Part shown: positions 43,149 through 54,363 of the stretch, piece after piece
Layout of the letters: the number at the start of each line of letters is the position of its first letter
Position numbering within the stretch: position 1 is the first letter of the stretch
Source of the DNA: Gemmatimonadota bacterium
GTDB lineage: Bacteria; Gemmatimonadota; Gemmatimonadetes; Longimicrobiales; Gaopeijiaceae
Length of the DNA: 64,000 nucleotides
Direction: 5' to 3'
NCBI GenBank assembly: GCA_028873845.1
Contig: JAPPNO010000038.1
Location: 1 to 64,000, forward strand
The notes under the pieces: generated by a model
What the model saw: only the letters and a program-made list of their open reading frames with translations
Told to the model about the DNA's origin: nothing
Database searches by the model: none
Made by a program: the position numbers and the translations under genes

Positions 43149-44753
43149 ATGGCGGATAACGGACGCAAGGCCGATACGGTCACCCTGACCATCGACGGGC
43201 ACGAGGTCACCGTGCCGAAGGGGACTTCGCTGCTCCACGCCGCCGAGACGCTGGGAACCGAGGTGCCGCACTACTGCTATCACCCGGGTCTAACCGCCCC
43301 GGCGCAGTGCCGCATTTGCCTGGTGGAGGTCGAGGGGGCGCCGAAGCTGCAGCCCTCATGCGTGACGATGGCCGAGAACGGGCAGGTCGTCCACACCGAC
43401 AGCCCCGCCGCGAAGCGGATGCGGCAGGGCGTGCTGGAGTTCTACCTCGTCAACCATCCGCTCGACTGTCCCATCTGCGACATGTCGGGCGAGTGCATGC
43501 TGCAGGACTACGTCTTCGAGGAGGGGCGGGAGAAAGGGCGCGGCCGCGAACCCAAGCGCGTCTTCGGGCGCGACGACTTCGGCGGCGACGTTCTCTTCTA
43601 CGGCGACCGCTGCGTCATGTGCACCCGCTGCGTGCGCTTCATGGACGAGGTGGCGCGGGACCCGCGGCTCACGGTGGTGGAGCGGGGGAGCCGCGCGGTG
43701 ATCGACACCTTCTTCGACCGGGGGCTCGAGGGGGCGTCGTTCGCGGGCAACGTGGTGGACATCTGCCCGGTGGGCGCCCTGGTCTCGAAGGACTTCCTGC
43801 ACAAGGCGCGGGCGTGGGATCTGGACCGCACGCCGTCGGTGTGCCCGAACTGCAGCCAGGGTTGCAACATCGAGCTTCACACCCGCGACAACCTGGTGCA
43901 GCGGCTCAAGCCGCGCGAGAACCGGGAGGTCAACGGGCACTGGATGTGCGACTACGGGCGCGCCAACTACGAGTGGATGAACCGGCCGGGGCGGCTCGAG
44001 GAGCCGGCCGCGGGGCGAGGGGCGAAACGGTGCGTCGCGGACTGGAGGTCGGCGCTGGAACATCTGTTTGTGAAGCTGCGGGAGGGGGCGGAGGTGAAGG
44101 CGGTGGGCTCGGCGTCGGCGTCGAACGAGGCGCTGGCTGCGCTGGCTGCGGTGGCCGGGGCGGCGGGGGAGGTGTCCGCGCGCGTGTTCCGCTCCCCGCG
44201 GGCCGCCGACGAGGTCCCGCTGCCGGGGTTCCCCCTGCTGGTTCGCCGCCGCGACCTGGCGTCGAACGTGGACGGGGCGGGGCTGCTGGGGTTCGAACGC
44301 ACCGGCGACGACCGGGCGAACGGCGGTCTCGAGGATGTGGCCGGGCACGACGGGGCGCTGCTGGTGCTCGGGGACGAGCTGACCGATCAGAACGAGGACT
44401 TCGGGGCCGCGGCCAGCCTCTACGTGTACCTCGGCACCTTCGACTCGCCGGCGGCGCGGAACGCCGACTTCGTGCTTCCGGTGACGACATTCGCCGAGGA
44501 GGAAGGGTCGTTCGTGAACGCGCAGGGCAGGGTGCAACGGTACCGGCAGGGACTGCAGGCGCCCGGGTCGGCGCGGCCCGCGTGGCTGGTGCTGGGGGCG
44601 CTGGCGGCGGCGTTGGCGGACGGCGGCGTCCCGGAGAGTGCGGGCGATGTGTTCGCGGAGCTCGTCGCCGCGCACCCGGCGTTCGCGGGGCTCGCCTGGG
44701 ACGGGCTGGGGGACCGGGGAGCCGCCCTGCGGACGGAGGCCGTCCATGGGTGA
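43149..44753 (+). CDS. nuoG: NADH-quinone oxidoreductase subunit G (short form)
   Basis: 534 aa, much shorter than E. coli NuoG (about 900). The N-terminal [2Fe-2S] ferredoxin domain has [20 protein letters not shown]. Cluster N5 uses [14 protein letters not shown] (His plus three Cys), and N4 uses [10 protein letters not shown] with a later CPVG. The N7-type site CPNCSQGC...MCDYGR is also present. The rest (about 300-534) is a trimmed molybdopterin-like domain, including [27 protein letters not shown]. Short forms occur in many bacteria, so I do not treat it as damaged. Start ATG at 43149; nuoH overlaps by 8 nt. Confidence 0.94.
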   Translation: MADNGRKADTVTLTIDGHEVTVPKGTSLLHAAETLGTEVPHYCYHPGLTAPAQCRICLVEVEGAPKLQPSCVTMAENGQVVHTDSPAAKRMRQGVLEFYLVNHPLDCPICDMSGECMLQDYVFEEGREKGRGREPKRVFGRDDFGGDVLFYGDRCVMCTRCVRFMDEVARDPRLTVVERGSRAVIDTFFDRGLEGASFAGNVVDICPVGALVSKDFLHKARAWDLDRTPSVCPNCSQGCNIELHTRDNLVQRLKPRENREVNGHWMCDYGRANYEWMNRPGRLEEPAAGRGAKRCVADWRSALEHLFVKLREGAEVKAVGSASASNEALAALAAVAGAAGEVSARVFRSPRAADEVPLPGFPLLVRRRDLASNVDGAGLLGFERTGDDRANGGLEDVAGHDGALLVLGDELTDQNEDFGAAASLYVYLGTFDSPAARNADFVLPVTTFAEEEGSFVNAQGRVQRYRQGLQAPGSARPAWLVLGALAAALADGGVPESAGDVFAELVAAHPAFAGLAWDGLGDRGAALRTEAVHG

Positions 44754-46044
44754 GATGCAGGAGCTCTCGACCTTCTGGTTCGTGACCGTCGCAGCCGTCA
44801 AGGTCGTCGCCGTCTTCACGGTCGTGATGGGCGTGGTCGCGTACATGACGCTCGCCGAGCGCCGCGTGTCGGCCTTCATCCAGGACCGCCTCGGCCCCAA
44901 CCGCGTCGGTCCCTTCGGACTTCTGCAACCGATCGCCGACGGGATCAAGAACATCATCAAGGAAGAGACGATGCCGGGCACGGCGGCGAAGTTCTACTTC
45001 GTGCTGGGTCCCGCCCTGGCGATCATGCCGGCGGTCGTGACGATCGCCGTGATTCCGTTCGCGGCGCCGCTGCCCACGCCGGTCGGCACGGTGGACATGG
45101 TCGTGGCGGACGTGCCCATCGGGATCCTGTACATCCTGGCGCTTTCGTCGCTGGCCGTGTACGGGATCGTGCTCTCGGGGTGGGCGTCGAACAACAAGTA
45201 CGCCTTTCTGGGCGGCCTGCGCGCCTCGGCCCAGATGATCTCCTACGAGGTGGCGCTCGGGCTGAGCGTGATCGCGGTCCTGCTGCTGGTCGGCAACGTC
45301 ACCCTTACGGAAACGGTCTGGAAGCAGCAGCAGCTGGGCATGTGGTTCGTCTTCCCGCTGTCGCTGGCCTTCGTCTTCTTCCTGATCTCGGCGCTGGCCG
45401 AGACCAACCGGCTTCCCTTCGACATGCCCGAGGCCGAGTCGGAGCTCATCACGGGGTACCACACCGAGTACTCCGCCATGAAGTTCTCGATGTTCTTCAT
45501 CGCCGAGTACGCGCACGTGGTGACGGCCTCGGCGCTGCTGGCGACGCTCTTCTTCGGCGGTTGGGACATCCCCTTCTGGACCGGAGACGACATGTTCCGC
45601 CACGAGTCGGGGTGGATCAGGGGCTTCGACGAGGCGGGAGCGCCGATCCCCGCGACGCCGAGCGTGCTGATCACCCTGCTCACCCTGGGGGCGTTCTGCG
45701 CCAAGACGGGCTTCTTCCTGCTGCTGTACATCTGGATCCGGTGGACGCTGCCCCGCTTCCGCTACGACCAGGTCATGCACCTGGGGTGGAAAGTCCTGCT
45801 GCCGGGCGCGCTCGGGTACGTCATGCTGGTGGCCGGGACCATGCTCGTGCTGGACCAGCTGGAGGTGCCCTTCGGCCCGGTCTACGGAGGGGTGCTCACG
45901 GCGGTGAGCGGGGTGACGACGCTCGCGTTCCTCCTCTTCGTGGATCGCGACCGTGTCATAGCGGGTGCCCACAGGAAGCGCAACCTCGCCCGACGGCGCG
46001 CAGGGTTGCCCGCGGAAGCCGGCGATCCGGCCGTCTCGAGCTGA
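44746..46044 (+). CDS. nuoH: NADH-quinone oxidoreductase subunit H
   Basis: 432 aa from the ATG at 44746. A membrane subunit at the quinone channel with eight or more helices. [42 protein letters not shown] is diagnostic, as are [16 protein letters not shown] and [32 protein letters not shown] polar insert ([30 protein letters not shown]) separates later helices. nuoI follows after 16 nt. Confidence 0.96.
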   Translation: MGEMQELSTFWFVTVAAVKVVAVFTVVMGVVAYMTLAERRVSAFIQDRLGPNRVGPFGLLQPIADGIKNIIKEETMPGTAAKFYFVLGPALAIMPAVVTIAVIPFAAPLPTPVGTVDMVVADVPIGILYILALSSLAVYGIVLSGWASNNKYAFLGGLRASAQMISYEVALGLSVIAVLLLVGNVTLTETVWKQQQLGMWFVFPLSLAFVFFLISALAETNRLPFDMPEAESELITGYHTEYSAMKFSMFFIAEYAHVVTASALLATLFFGGWDIPFWTGDDMFRHESGWIRGFDEAGAPIPATPSVLITLLTLGAFCAKTGFFLLLYIWIRWTLPRFRYDQVMHLGWKVLLPGALGYVMLVAGTMLVLDQLEVPFGPVYGGVLTAVSGVTTLAFLLFVDRDRVIAGAHRKRNLARRRAGLPAEAGDPAVSS

Positions 46045-46060
46045 ACCGGAGCGGAGAACG

Positions 46061-46561
46061 ATGGCGATATCGGTCAAGGTGATGCGGCGCCCCGAGGCGG
46101 GCCGCACTTCGTACATGCGGGCCACGCTGAAGGGCATGAGCCTCACCTTCAAACACCTGGTGCGGCCCACCAAGGTCACGCTGGAATACCCCGAGGAGCA
46201 GCCCGACCTGCACCCGCGCTGGCGCGGCACCCACCGCATGGAGGTCCACGCCGACGGCCGCCCCAAGTGCGTGGCCTGCGGGCTCTGCCCCACGGTGTGC
46301 CCCGCCAACTGTATCCGGCTGGTGGGCGGCGAGGACGACCAGGGGAACCGCTACCCGATCGTCTACGAGATCGACGAGTTCCGCTGCATCTTCTGCGGGA
46401 TGTGCCAGGAGGTCTGCCCCGTCGAGGCGATCCACGTGGGCCGCCACTTCGAGAACGCGGAGTACACGCGCGACCGCTTCGTCTACGACCTGGACCGGCT
46501 GATGGAGCAGGACCACCCCACCACGCTCCTCTGGGACCCCTCCGATCCGCGCTCCGAATGA
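46061..46561 (+). CDS. nuoI: NADH-quinone oxidoreductase subunit I
   Basis: 166 aa from the ATG at 46061. It bears two [4Fe-4S] clusters (N6a and N6b): CVACGLCPTVCP and CIFCGMCQEVCP, each Cys-x2-Cys-x2-Cys-x3-Cys-Pro. LTFKHLVRPTKVTLEYPEE and WRGTHRMEVHADGRPKCVAC are family features. It overlaps nuoJ by 4 nt (ATGA). Confidence 0.97.
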   Translation: MAISVKVMRRPEAGRTSYMRATLKGMSLTFKHLVRPTKVTLEYPEEQPDLHPRWRGTHRMEVHADGRPKCVACGLCPTVCPANCIRLVGGEDDQGNRYPIVYEIDEFRCIFCGMCQEVCPVEAIHVGRHFENAEYTRDRFVYDLDRLMEQDHPTTLLWDPSDPRSE

Positions 46562-47100
46562 CCGACGTCCTCTTCATCCTCTTCGCGGTCGTTGCCGTCG
46601 GCGGCGGCATCGGCGTCGTGACAGGGCGAAGTCCCGTCGCCAGCCTGCTCTTCATGGTGGCGACGCTGGCCAGCCTGGCCGGGATCTACGTGCTCTTCGA
46701 GGCGCACTTCCTGGCGGCGATCCAGGTGCTCGTGTACGCCGGGGCGATCATGGTGCTCTTCCTCTTCGTGATCATGCTGCTCAACCTGGGCCACGACTAC
46801 CGGGCCGACCTCAAGTACGGGTCGTGGTTCCTGCTGTCGCTGGTGGTGGTGGGGCTCACGGCGGGGGTGCTGGTGCAGGGGCTGATGGGGACCGGGGAGA
46901 CGGGGTTGCGCGCGGGCGGCGCCGAAGTCGCGGCCGCGATCGACGCGGCGGTGGTGGAGAAGGGGGCGGTGGGGGTGATCGCCGACCCGCTCTTCACCGA
47001 CTGGGTCGTTGCCTTCGAGTTGATGGGACTGCTGCTGCTCGTGGCCATCGTGGCCGCGGTGGTCCTCGCGAAGCCGCGTGCGAGACAGGGGGAGAAGTAG
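46558..47100 (+). CDS. nuoJ: NADH-quinone oxidoreductase subunit J
   Basis: 180 aa from the ATG overlapping the nuoI stop. Five membrane helices, including [57 protein letters not shown] (the conserved pi-bulge helix) and a last [21 protein letters not shown] short Gly/Ala loop ([19 protein letters not shown]) separates helices 4 and 5. nuoK starts 1 nt after its stop. Confidence 0.95.
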   Translation: MTDVLFILFAVVAVGGGIGVVTGRSPVASLLFMVATLASLAGIYVLFEAHFLAAIQVLVYAGAIMVLFLFVIMLLNLGHDYRADLKYGSWFLLSLVVVGLTAGVLVQGLMGTGETGLRAGGAEVAAAIDAAVVEKGAVGVIADPLFTDWVVAFELMGLLLLVAIVAAVVLAKPRARQGEK

Positions 47101-47101
47101 A

Positions 47102-47395
47102 ATGCTGACGTACGCCCTCCTGCTCAGCGCGGCGCTCTTCGTGATCGGGACGCTGGGGGTGATCGTCCGCAAGAACGCGATCATCATCTTCCTCTGCATC
47201 GAGCTGCAGCTCAACGCGGTCAACCTCGCCTTCGTGGCGCTCTCCCGGTACACGGGCATCGAGGGGCAGCTGTACGTCTTCTTCGTGATGACCGTGGCCG
47301 CGGCCGAGGCGGCGGTCGGCCTTGCGATCATCATCTCGATCTTCCGTCACTACGAGACGGTCAGCGTGGACAAGTTCAACCTGTTGAAATGGTGA
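47102..47395 (+). CDS. nuoK: NADH-quinone oxidoreductase subunit K
   Basis: 97 aa from the ATG at 47102 (GGAG upstream). Three helices; the two conserved Glu of the proton path are in [21 protein letters not shown] and [19 protein letters not shown]. Length and spacing are standard. The nuoL ATG lies inside its last codons (7-nt overlap). Confidence 0.96.
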   Translation: MLTYALLLSAALFVIGTLGVIVRKNAIIIFLCIELQLNAVNLAFVALSRYTGIEGQLYVFFVMTVAAAEAAVGLAIIISIFRHYETVSVDKFNLLKW

Positions 47396-49599
47396 CCGGG
47401 GTGAGCGCTGCTTCGCTCGCGGGCGCCCTGGCCTTGCCCGGCGGTCCGGTTCCGGCCGCCGCTGCCGCCGCCGGCGCTCCTCAGGCAGCCGCCGAGTGGG
47501 AGCCCGTCCTCCCGGGACTGATCGTCCTGTTGCCGCTGCTGGGGTTCGTGGTGAACAGCATCCTCGCGCTGCGGTCCGCCCGGCATTCTTCCGCGGCGTT
47601 GCGGGAAGGCCGCGAGTGGGACCCCTTCGCCGGACCGAGGCCGCCGGCCACGCACCGGCTCCCCACCTGGATCGGCCCCGGCGTGATGGGCCTCGCCTTC
47701 GCGCTGGCGGTGCTCAACTTCCTCGGCATGCCGGCGGACCTGCACGACCCCGTCGTCCGTTCCTACTGGGGCTGGATCATCACCGGCGACCTGCGCATCG
47801 ACGCCGCCATCCAGCTCGACCAGCTTTCCATGATCATGACGCTGGTCGTGACCGGGGTCGGCTTCCTCATCCACGTCTTCAGCGTGGGCTACATGGGCAG
47901 GGACCCGGGCTATCCCCGCTACTTCGCCTACCTGAACCTCTTCGTCTTCTTCATGCTGGTGCTCGTGCTGGGCTCCGGCTTCGCCACGATGTTCGTGGGC
48001 TGGGAGGGCGTCGGGCTCTGCAGCTACCTGCTGATCGGCTACTGGTTCAGCGACCGCGAGAAGTCGGACGCCGGGAAGAAGGCGTTCATCGTCAACCGGA
48101 TCGGGGACGTGGGCTTCCTGCTGGCGATGTTCCTCCTCTTCAAGGGATTCGGGACCCTCGACTTCATCCCGATCTTCGACGGAGCCGAGGATCACTTCGT
48201 GGCGGGCGGCGCCACCATCACCGCCATCACCCTGCTGCTCATGCTCGGCGCGGCCGGGAAGAGCGCCCAGCTGCCGCTCCACATCTGGCTCCCCGACGCG
48301 ATGGCCGGCCCCACCCCCGTCTCCGCCCTGATCCACGCGGCCACCATGGTCACCGCGGGCGTCTACATGGTGGCGCGGTCGTCGGTCCTCTACGCACTCG
48401 CCCCGACCAGCCAGGCGATCGTGGCCGGGATCGGGGTGCTCACCGCCCTCCTCGCGGCCACCATCGCGCTTCAGCAGTACGACATCAAGAAGGTGCTGGC
48501 CTACTCGACCGTCTCGCAGCTGGGCTTCATGTTCCTGGCGGTCGGGGTGGGCGCCTTCACCGCGGGCATCTTCCACCTGGTCACGCACGCCTTCTTCAAG
48601 GCGCTGCTCTTCCTGGGCGCGGGCGCGGTCATCCACGCCATGCACGACGCGGCCCACCACGGCGGCGGCCACCTCGACGAGCAGGACATGCGCAACATGG
48701 GAGGGTTGCGCAGGTACATGCCGGTCACCTGCGCGGTCATGTGGATCGCCACCCTCGCGATCGCGGGGATCTGGCCCTTCGCCGGGTTCTTCTCGAAGGA
48801 CGAGATCATCTGGTACACGGCCGCGTGGGCGGGCGCGGAGTCGAACCCGTTCGGGCAGCTGTACGCGGTGTACTGGGGACTGGCGCTGCTGACCGCGCTC
48901 CTGACCGCATTCTACATGACCCGCCTGATGGTCATGACCTTCCACGGGGCCAACCGGACCGGCAAGGCCGCGAGCTCCCACCTGCACGAGGCCCCGAACG
49001 TGATGACGGTGCCGCTCATCGTGCTGGCGGTGCTTTCGGTGTTCGGGGGGTGGATCAATGTGCCCGATGCGCTCGGCGAGTCCTTCGCCGGGCTGTGGGG
49101 CGCGCTGCCGATGAGCGAATGGCTGCACCACTGGCTCGAACCGGTCACGCACACGGCGGCCGAGATCCAGGTGGCGGGAATCGGCGAGGCGGCGTATGTG
49201 GCGCCGGTGGGGGGCGGGGAGGTGGTGTGGGCGCTGATCTCGACGGTGGCCGCCGCGTTGGTCGTGGCCGCGGCCGTGATGGTCGTGGGCCGCCGCAAGT
49301 ACGTGCCCGCCGCGGAAGACCCGGGTCCGCAGTCGGTGCTGCCGCGGTTCGTCTACAACAAGTGGTACTTCGATGAGCTCTACGACGCCGTCGTGGTGCG
49401 GCCGGTGCTCGCCCTGTCCCGCTGGTGCTGGAAGGTGATCGACACGGTGGTCATCGACGGGTTCGTGAACTTCACGGGCAACTTCGCCCGCCTGGCCGGA
49501 TGGGGGACCAGCCTCTTCCAGACCGGCCAGGTGAACATGTACGCTTTCGTGCTGACGCTGGGCGTGCTCTGCGTCCTGGGCGCGGCGGTCTTCCTGTGA
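47389..49599 (+). CDS. nuoL: NADH-quinone oxidoreductase subunit L
   Basis: 736 aa, antiporter-like proton-pumping subunit. A 40-residue Ala-rich lead precedes the helices. [82 protein letters not shown] and [16 protein letters not shown] are conserved helix pairs with the key Lys and His residues. A long amphipathic C-terminal helix (about 640-700) that runs along the membrane arm is expected. nuoM follows after 7 nt. Confidence 0.97.
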   Translation: MVTGVSAASLAGALALPGGPVPAAAAAAGAPQAAAEWEPVLPGLIVLLPLLGFVVNSILALRSARHSSAALREGREWDPFAGPRPPATHRLPTWIGPGVMGLAFALAVLNFLGMPADLHDPVVRSYWGWIITGDLRIDAAIQLDQLSMIMTLVVTGVGFLIHVFSVGYMGRDPGYPRYFAYLNLFVFFMLVLVLGSGFATMFVGWEGVGLCSYLLIGYWFSDREKSDAGKKAFIVNRIGDVGFLLAMFLLFKGFGTLDFIPIFDGAEDHFVAGGATITAITLLLMLGAAGKSAQLPLHIWLPDAMAGPTPVSALIHAATMVTAGVYMVARSSVLYALAPTSQAIVAGIGVLTALLAATIALQQYDIKKVLAYSTVSQLGFMFLAVGVGAFTAGIFHLVTHAFFKALLFLGAGAVIHAMHDAAHHGGGHLDEQDMRNMGGLRRYMPVTCAVMWIATLAIAGIWPFAGFFSKDEIIWYTAAWAGAESNPFGQLYAVYWGLALLTALLTAFYMTRLMVMTFHGANRTGKAASSHLHEAPNVMTVPLIVLAVLSVFGGWINVPDALGESFAGLWGALPMSEWLHHWLEPVTHTAAEIQVAGIGEAAYVAPVGGGEVVWALISTVAAALVVAAAVMVVGRRKYVPAAEDPGPQSVLPRFVYNKWYFDELYDAVVVRPVLALSRWCWKVIDTVVIDGFVNFTGNFARLAGWGTSLFQTGQVNMYAFVLTLGVLCVLGAAVFL

Positions 49600-49606
49600 T
49601 CGTGCC

Positions 49607-51223
49607 ATGACCGACCTGCTCGCTTCGATCCTGTACGAGGACTGGATTCTCCACGCGCTGATCTGGCTGCCGCTGGTGGGGACGGTGCACGTGCTGCTGA
49701 CCTCGGCGGATCGCGCGAAGAACATCGCCTTCCGCTGGTCGGCGCTCGTCTTCGTGCTGAGCCTCGGACTGTGGTGGAGCTTCGATCCGGGCGACGGCGG
49801 CTTCACGATGGTGTCCACCGCGCCCTGGATCGAGTCGTGGGGCGTGAGCTATTCGCTGGGGATCGACGGCATCTCCGTCTTCATGGTGCTGCTCACGACC
49901 TTTACGAGCGCGATCGCGATTCTGGGGTCGTTCGAGTACGTGAAGACGCGCCGCAAGGCCTTCTACGCGCTCATGCTGCTGCTGGAGATGGGCGTGGTCG
50001 GGTTCTTCCTGGCGACCGACATCTTCCTCTTCTACGTCTTCTTCGAGCTCACGCTGGTGCCGATGTACTTCATCGTGGGCATCTGGGGCGGACAGCGCCG
50101 GATCTACGCGGCGATCAAGTTCTTCCTGTACACGGCCGTCGGATCGCTGCTGATGCTGGTGGCCATCCTGTACGTGTACTTCAGCAGCGACAGCGGTTCC
50201 TTCGGCTACGACGCGTTCATGAACGCGGGCCTGTCGCTGCGGGAACAGCTGTGGCTCTTCGCGGCATTCGCGCTGGCTTTCGGCATCAAGGTGCCGGTCT
50301 TCCCCCTGCACACCTGGCTGCCCGACGCGCACGTCGAGGCCCCGACGCCCGGGTCGGTGATTCTGGCGTCGGTGCTGCTGAAGATGGGGACCTACGGCTT
50401 CCTCCGGTTCCTGCTGCCCTTCTTCCCCGAGGCCTCTCGGCACCCGGTGGTCGTCATGGTCATGCTGGTGCTCGGGGTCGTGGGGATCATCTACGCGGCG
50501 TGGGTCGCTGCGGTTCAGCCCGACGGCAAGAAGCTGGTCGCGTACACCTCGGTGGCGCACATGGGTTTCGTGGTGATCGGCGTCTTCGCGCTGACGCTGA
50601 ACGGCCTGCAGGGCGGCATGGTGGTCATGATCAGCCACGGGATCTCGACGGGCGCCCTCTTCCTCCTGCTCGGCATGATGTACGAACGGCGCCACACGCG
50701 GCTCATCGAGGACTACGGCGGCATCGGCCGCGTGGCCCCCTGGTTCGCCACCGCCTTCGTGATCACCGCGCTGGCCTCGATCGGGCTGCCCGGCACGAGC
50801 GGATTCGTGGGTGAGTTCCTCGCGCTGCTCGGCGCCTTCGAGACCCACATGGTGGTGGCCGCGATCGCCGCCCTGGGCGTCATCTTCGCGGCCTACTACA
50901 TGCTGCCCATGGTGCAGCGGATCCTCTTCAACAAGCTGGACAAGCCCGAGAACCGCACCTTCGCCGACCTCTCCCGCCGCGAGATGGCGATCATGGCCCC
51001 CCTGGTCGCCCTGATGATCTGGATCGGTGTCCACCCCACGCCCTTCCTGGAGCGGATGGAACCGAGCATCGAGGTGGTGCTGGAGAGGGTGGAGGGGGCA
51101 CCGCGCGCGGAAGCGGGGACGATCGAGGCGCCCACGCTGGTCGACGCCCGAGCCGTCCTGGTGGATGCCCCGGATCCGGTCATTTCGGACCCCGGGGGCA
51201 CGCCGCCCCGAGAGGAGCGCTGA
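49607..51223 (+). CDS. nuoM: NADH-quinone oxidoreductase subunit M
   Basis: 538 aa, 14-helix antiporter-like subunit. SLGIDGISVFMVLLTTFTSAIAIL, LFYVFFELTLVPMYFIVGIWGG (conserved Glu), FALAFGIKVPVFPLHTWLPDAHVEAPTPGSVILASVLLKMGTYG and AYTSVAHMGFVVIGVFAL contain the Glu, Lys and His of the half-channels. The C-terminal 50 residues are an acidic, nonconserved tail. nuoN starts 4 nt after its stop. Confidence 0.97.
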   Translation: MTDLLASILYEDWILHALIWLPLVGTVHVLLTSADRAKNIAFRWSALVFVLSLGLWWSFDPGDGGFTMVSTAPWIESWGVSYSLGIDGISVFMVLLTTFTSAIAILGSFEYVKTRRKAFYALMLLLEMGVVGFFLATDIFLFYVFFELTLVPMYFIVGIWGGQRRIYAAIKFFLYTAVGSLLMLVAILYVYFSSDSGSFGYDAFMNAGLSLREQLWLFAAFALAFGIKVPVFPLHTWLPDAHVEAPTPGSVILASVLLKMGTYGFLRFLLPFFPEASRHPVVVMVMLVLGVVGIIYAAWVAAVQPDGKKLVAYTSVAHMGFVVIGVFALTLNGLQGGMVVMISHGISTGALFLLLGMMYERRHTRLIEDYGGIGRVAPWFATAFVITALASIGLPGTSGFVGEFLALLGAFETHMVVAAIAALGVIFAAYYMLPMVQRILFNKLDKPENRTFADLSRREMAIMAPLVALMIWIGVHPTPFLERMEPSIEVVLERVEGAPRAEAGTIEAPTLVDARAVLVDAPDPVISDPGGTPPREER

Positions 51224-51227
51224 CCCC

Positions 51228-52739
51228 ATGCTCCTCGACTACTCCTCCAGCTTCCACTATGTGATGGCCCTGCTCCCCGAGCTGGTCCTCTCGGTGTGGG
51301 GCATGGTGGTGCTCATCGCGGGCGTGTCCCGCAAGCAGGGGGCGGGCTCGGGGCAGGAGCTGGGCTGGCTCGCACTGGCCGGACTCGCGCTGGCGGCGGT
51401 GGCCAACGGCTGGCTCTACTCGGGGGTGAGCGAAGTTGGCACCGGCGCGATGATCGCGGTGGACCGGTTCCGCCTCTTCGCCAACTGGGTCTTCATCCTG
51501 GGGGCGGCCCTCTCGATCGTCATTTCACTGGCGTACGTGGCGCGTCAGAGGCTCCAGGCGGGCGAATACTATTCCCTCATCCTCTTCGCGGTCGTCGGGA
51601 TGATGTTCATGGGCTCGGCCCGCGACCTGATGATGATCTTCCTGGGCCTCGAGCTCATGTCGATCGGGATCTATGCGCTGGCCGGGTTCAACCGGCGTGA
51701 CCGCAGGTCGGCGGAGGCGGGGCTCAAGTACTTCCTCCTGGGCGCCTTCGCCAGCGGCTTCCTCCTCTTCGGCATCGCGCTGGTATACGGCGCGGCCGGC
51801 AGCACCAACATCAGCGCCGTGGCCGCGGCCGTCCAGGACGGGACGACGGTGGGCGCTCTCATGATTCCGGGGGTCGCGCTGCTGGCGATCGGCTTCGCCT
51901 TCAAGGTTTCGGCGGTGCCCTTCCACATGTGGGTGCCGGATGTCTACGAGGGCGCGCCCACGCCGGTGACCGCCTTCATGGCCGCCTCGGTCAAGACCGC
52001 GGCGTTCGTGGCGTTCCTGCGCGTCTTCCTGGTGGGCCTCGACGGGCTCTACGAGGACTGGTTCGGGATTCTGTGGTGGATCGCGGCCATCACCATGATC
52101 GCGGGGAACGTGATCGCGCTGGTCCAGTCGAGCGTCAAGCGCATGCTGGCGTACTCGTCGATCGCGCACGGGGGCTACCTGCTCGTGGCCATCGTCGCGG
52201 CCAACGACACCGCGACATCGGGGCTCCTCTTCTACCTGCTGGTCTACACGATCATGACCATCGGCGCCTTCGCGGTTGTGGTGACGGTCGGCAACCAGGG
52301 CGAGGCCAACGCCCGCATCGAGGACTACGGGGGGTTTGGATGGCGGAAGCCCGTCCTGGGCGTGCTGATGACCGTGCTGCTGCTGTCGCTCGCGGGATTC
52401 CCGGGCACGGCCGGCTTCATCGCCAAGTACCATGTGCTCCTGGGCGCGGCCGAGTCGCGCCTCTGGATCCTCATCGTCATCCTCGTCCTGACGACGGTGA
52501 TGTCGTACTGGTACTACCTGCGCGTGGCCTGGTACATGTGGATGAAGGAGGCGCCGGAGGGGGCCGACTCGGCCGACCCGGCGATCACGCCCTTCGCCAC
52601 CCGGATCGTGCTCGTGGTGAGCGTCGCGATCATCATCCTCGCGGGGATCTTCCCGGACGCGGCGCTCGAGCTTGCCGAGAGCTCGGCGGAGAGTCTGCGG
52701 CAGATTGCAACCGAAGCGGGGGCCGCGGCGGGTCCCTGA
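51228..52739 (+). CDS. nuoN: NADH-quinone oxidoreductase subunit N
   Basis: 503 aa from the ATG at 51228. It completes the 14-subunit set. MGSARDLMMIFLGLELMSIGIYALAGF, KYFLLGAFASGFLLFGIALVYGA, GFAFKVSAVPFHMWVPDVYEGAPTPVTAFMAASVKTAAF and YSSIAHGGYLLVAIVA are family helices with the Glu and Lys residues in place. The operon appears to end here; no clear terminator is visible before the next start 22 nt on. Confidence 0.97.
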   Translation: MLLDYSSSFHYVMALLPELVLSVWGMVVLIAGVSRKQGAGSGQELGWLALAGLALAAVANGWLYSGVSEVGTGAMIAVDRFRLFANWVFILGAALSIVISLAYVARQRLQAGEYYSLILFAVVGMMFMGSARDLMMIFLGLELMSIGIYALAGFNRRDRRSAEAGLKYFLLGAFASGFLLFGIALVYGAAGSTNISAVAAAVQDGTTVGALMIPGVALLAIGFAFKVSAVPFHMWVPDVYEGAPTPVTAFMAASVKTAAFVAFLRVFLVGLDGLYEDWFGILWWIAAITMIAGNVIALVQSSVKRMLAYSSIAHGGYLLVAIVAANDTATSGLLFYLLVYTIMTIGAFAVVVTVGNQGEANARIEDYGGFGWRKPVLGVLMTVLLLSLAGFPGTAGFIAKYHVLLGAAESRLWILIVILVLTTVMSYWYYLRVAWYMWMKEAPEGADSADPAITPFATRIVLVVSVAIIILAGIFPDAALELAESSAESLRQIATEAGAAAGP

Positions 52740-52761
52740 GCGGGCCGGGCCGGCGGGCGCG

Positions 52762-54132
52762 ATGCGGATTCCCGAACACATCTTTCGCGAGTACGATATT
52801 CGGGGCGTCGTCGGCGAGGATCTGGACCCCGGCGTGGCGGAGGCGGTCGGGCGGGCCTACGGGTCGGAGTTGCGCGGACGGCTGGCAGGTGCGGTCCCCC
52901 GCGTCGTGGTGGGCGCGGACAATCGCCCCTCCTCACCGGTCCTGCGCCGCGGGCTGGTGCGCGGTCTGCGGTCGGCCGGTTGCGACGTCGTCCAGCTGGG
53001 AACCGTCCCCACCCCCGTCGCCTACTTCAGCGAGTACGAATTCGCCGCCGACGGCGCGGTGCAGATCACCGGGTCCCACAACCCGCCCGAATACAACGGG
53101 ATCAAGATGACGATGGGGAAGGGCTCCGTGTACGGCGATGCGATCCAGGGTCTGCTGCGGCGCATTCGCACGGGGGACGTGGCGGTGGGTGACGGGGGAC
53201 TCGAGACCGTCGACCCGCTGCCCGCATACGTGGCCGACGTGTCGGGACGGTTCCGGATAGACCGCCCGGTGAAGGCGGTTGTGGACTGCGGAAACGGGAC
53301 CGGCGCGGTCATCGCCGTCGAGCTGCTGGAGGCGGTGGGATTCAAGGTGATTCCGCTCTACTGCGAATCGGACGGGACCTTCCCGAACCATCACCCCGAC
53401 CCGACCGTGGACGAGTACGTGCGGGACATGATCGCGGCCGTGCGGGATCACGGCGCCGAGGTGGGAATCGGGTTCGACGGGGACGCGGACCGGATCGGGG
53501 TGGTGGACGACCGTGGACGGATCGTTCGGGGCGACATTCTCCTCCTCCTCTTCGGCCTCGATCTCCTGCGGCGGCGGGGACCGGATCAGACGCTGGTCTT
53601 CGACGTGAAGTGCTCCCAGGTGCTGGCCGAAGTGTTCGAGCAGGCCGGCGGCGTGCCGGTCATGTGGAAGACGGGCCACTCGCTGATCAAGGAGAAGATG
53701 AAGGAGACGGGGGCGCCGCTCGCGGGGGAGCTCTCGGGGCACATCTGCTTCGCCGACGGCTACTACGGCTTCGACGACGCCCTCTACGCGGCCTGCCGCC
53801 TGGGCGAACTGCTCGCGGGCTCGGACCGTCCGCTCTCGGCGATGACTGGGGCGCTGCCGGCGTACGAGTCCACCCCCGAGCTGCGCATCGAGGTGGCGGA
53901 GTCGGACAAGTTCGGGATCGTGGAGCGTGCCGTCGAGCACTTCAGCAGCCGGCACGAGGTCATCGCGGTGGACGGGGTGCGCGTTCTCTTCGGCGACGGG
54001 TGGGGGCTGATCCGCGCCTCGAACACGCAGCCGGTGATCGTGGCGCGGTATGAGGCGAGGACGCAGGACCGGTTGGCGGAGATTCAGGAGACGATGGGGG
54101 GCTGGCTTCGTGACCAGGGGGTCGCAATCTGA
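52762..54132 (+). CDS. Phosphomannomutase/phosphoglucomutase
   Basis: 456 aa from the ATG at 52762. An alpha-D-phosphohexomutase that moves phosphate between C1 and C6 of mannose or glucose phosphate. The N-terminus MRIPEHIFREYDIRGVVGED is typical of AlgC-like enzymes. The phosphoserine loop is QITGSHNPPEYNG, the metal loop GIGFDGDADRIG, the sugar loop GELSGHI and the C-terminal phosphate site RASNTQP. It supplies precursors for surface polysaccharide. It lies 22 nt after nuoN and may ride on nuo transcription. Confidence 0.93.
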   Translation: MRIPEHIFREYDIRGVVGEDLDPGVAEAVGRAYGSELRGRLAGAVPRVVVGADNRPSSPVLRRGLVRGLRSAGCDVVQLGTVPTPVAYFSEYEFAADGAVQITGSHNPPEYNGIKMTMGKGSVYGDAIQGLLRRIRTGDVAVGDGGLETVDPLPAYVADVSGRFRIDRPVKAVVDCGNGTGAVIAVELLEAVGFKVIPLYCESDGTFPNHHPDPTVDEYVRDMIAAVRDHGAEVGIGFDGDADRIGVVDDRGRIVRGDILLLLFGLDLLRRRGPDQTLVFDVKCSQVLAEVFEQAGGVPVMWKTGHSLIKEKMKETGAPLAGELSGHICFADGYYGFDDALYAACRLGELLAGSDRPLSAMTGALPAYESTPELRIEVAESDKFGIVERAVEHFSSRHEVIAVDGVRVLFGDGWGLIRASNTQPVIVARYEARTQDRLAEIQETMGGWLRDQGVAI

Positions 54133-54363
54133 GCTGAGCGAATGCCAGGGGTGGTGGGGGGATGTGGCGCTGTCCCATTTTGCTATGTAGGCGTCCCGCC
54201 CGGCGCCCCATCTTCGTGCGTACAACCCCGGGTCCGGGAACCCGGTCCGGGTCTTACGGCTCAACGCAGACCATTGGGTGGCCTTGCAGCGAGCCCATAT
54301 ACGCACGGAGGCAGCCACCGGATGGCAACGCGAGAGATCGGGCGGAAGGGCCAGAGAACCGAA

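Noticed and set aside
43149-44753. nuoG as a truncated pseudogene because of its 534-aa length
   Set aside because: All Fe-S ligand motifs are intact and short NuoG forms are common; no frameshift is visible.
43930-46308. 792-aa minus-strand ORF opposite nuoG-nuoI
   Set aside because: Rich in His, Arg and Asp in a repetitive pattern and wholly antisense to the nuo genes.
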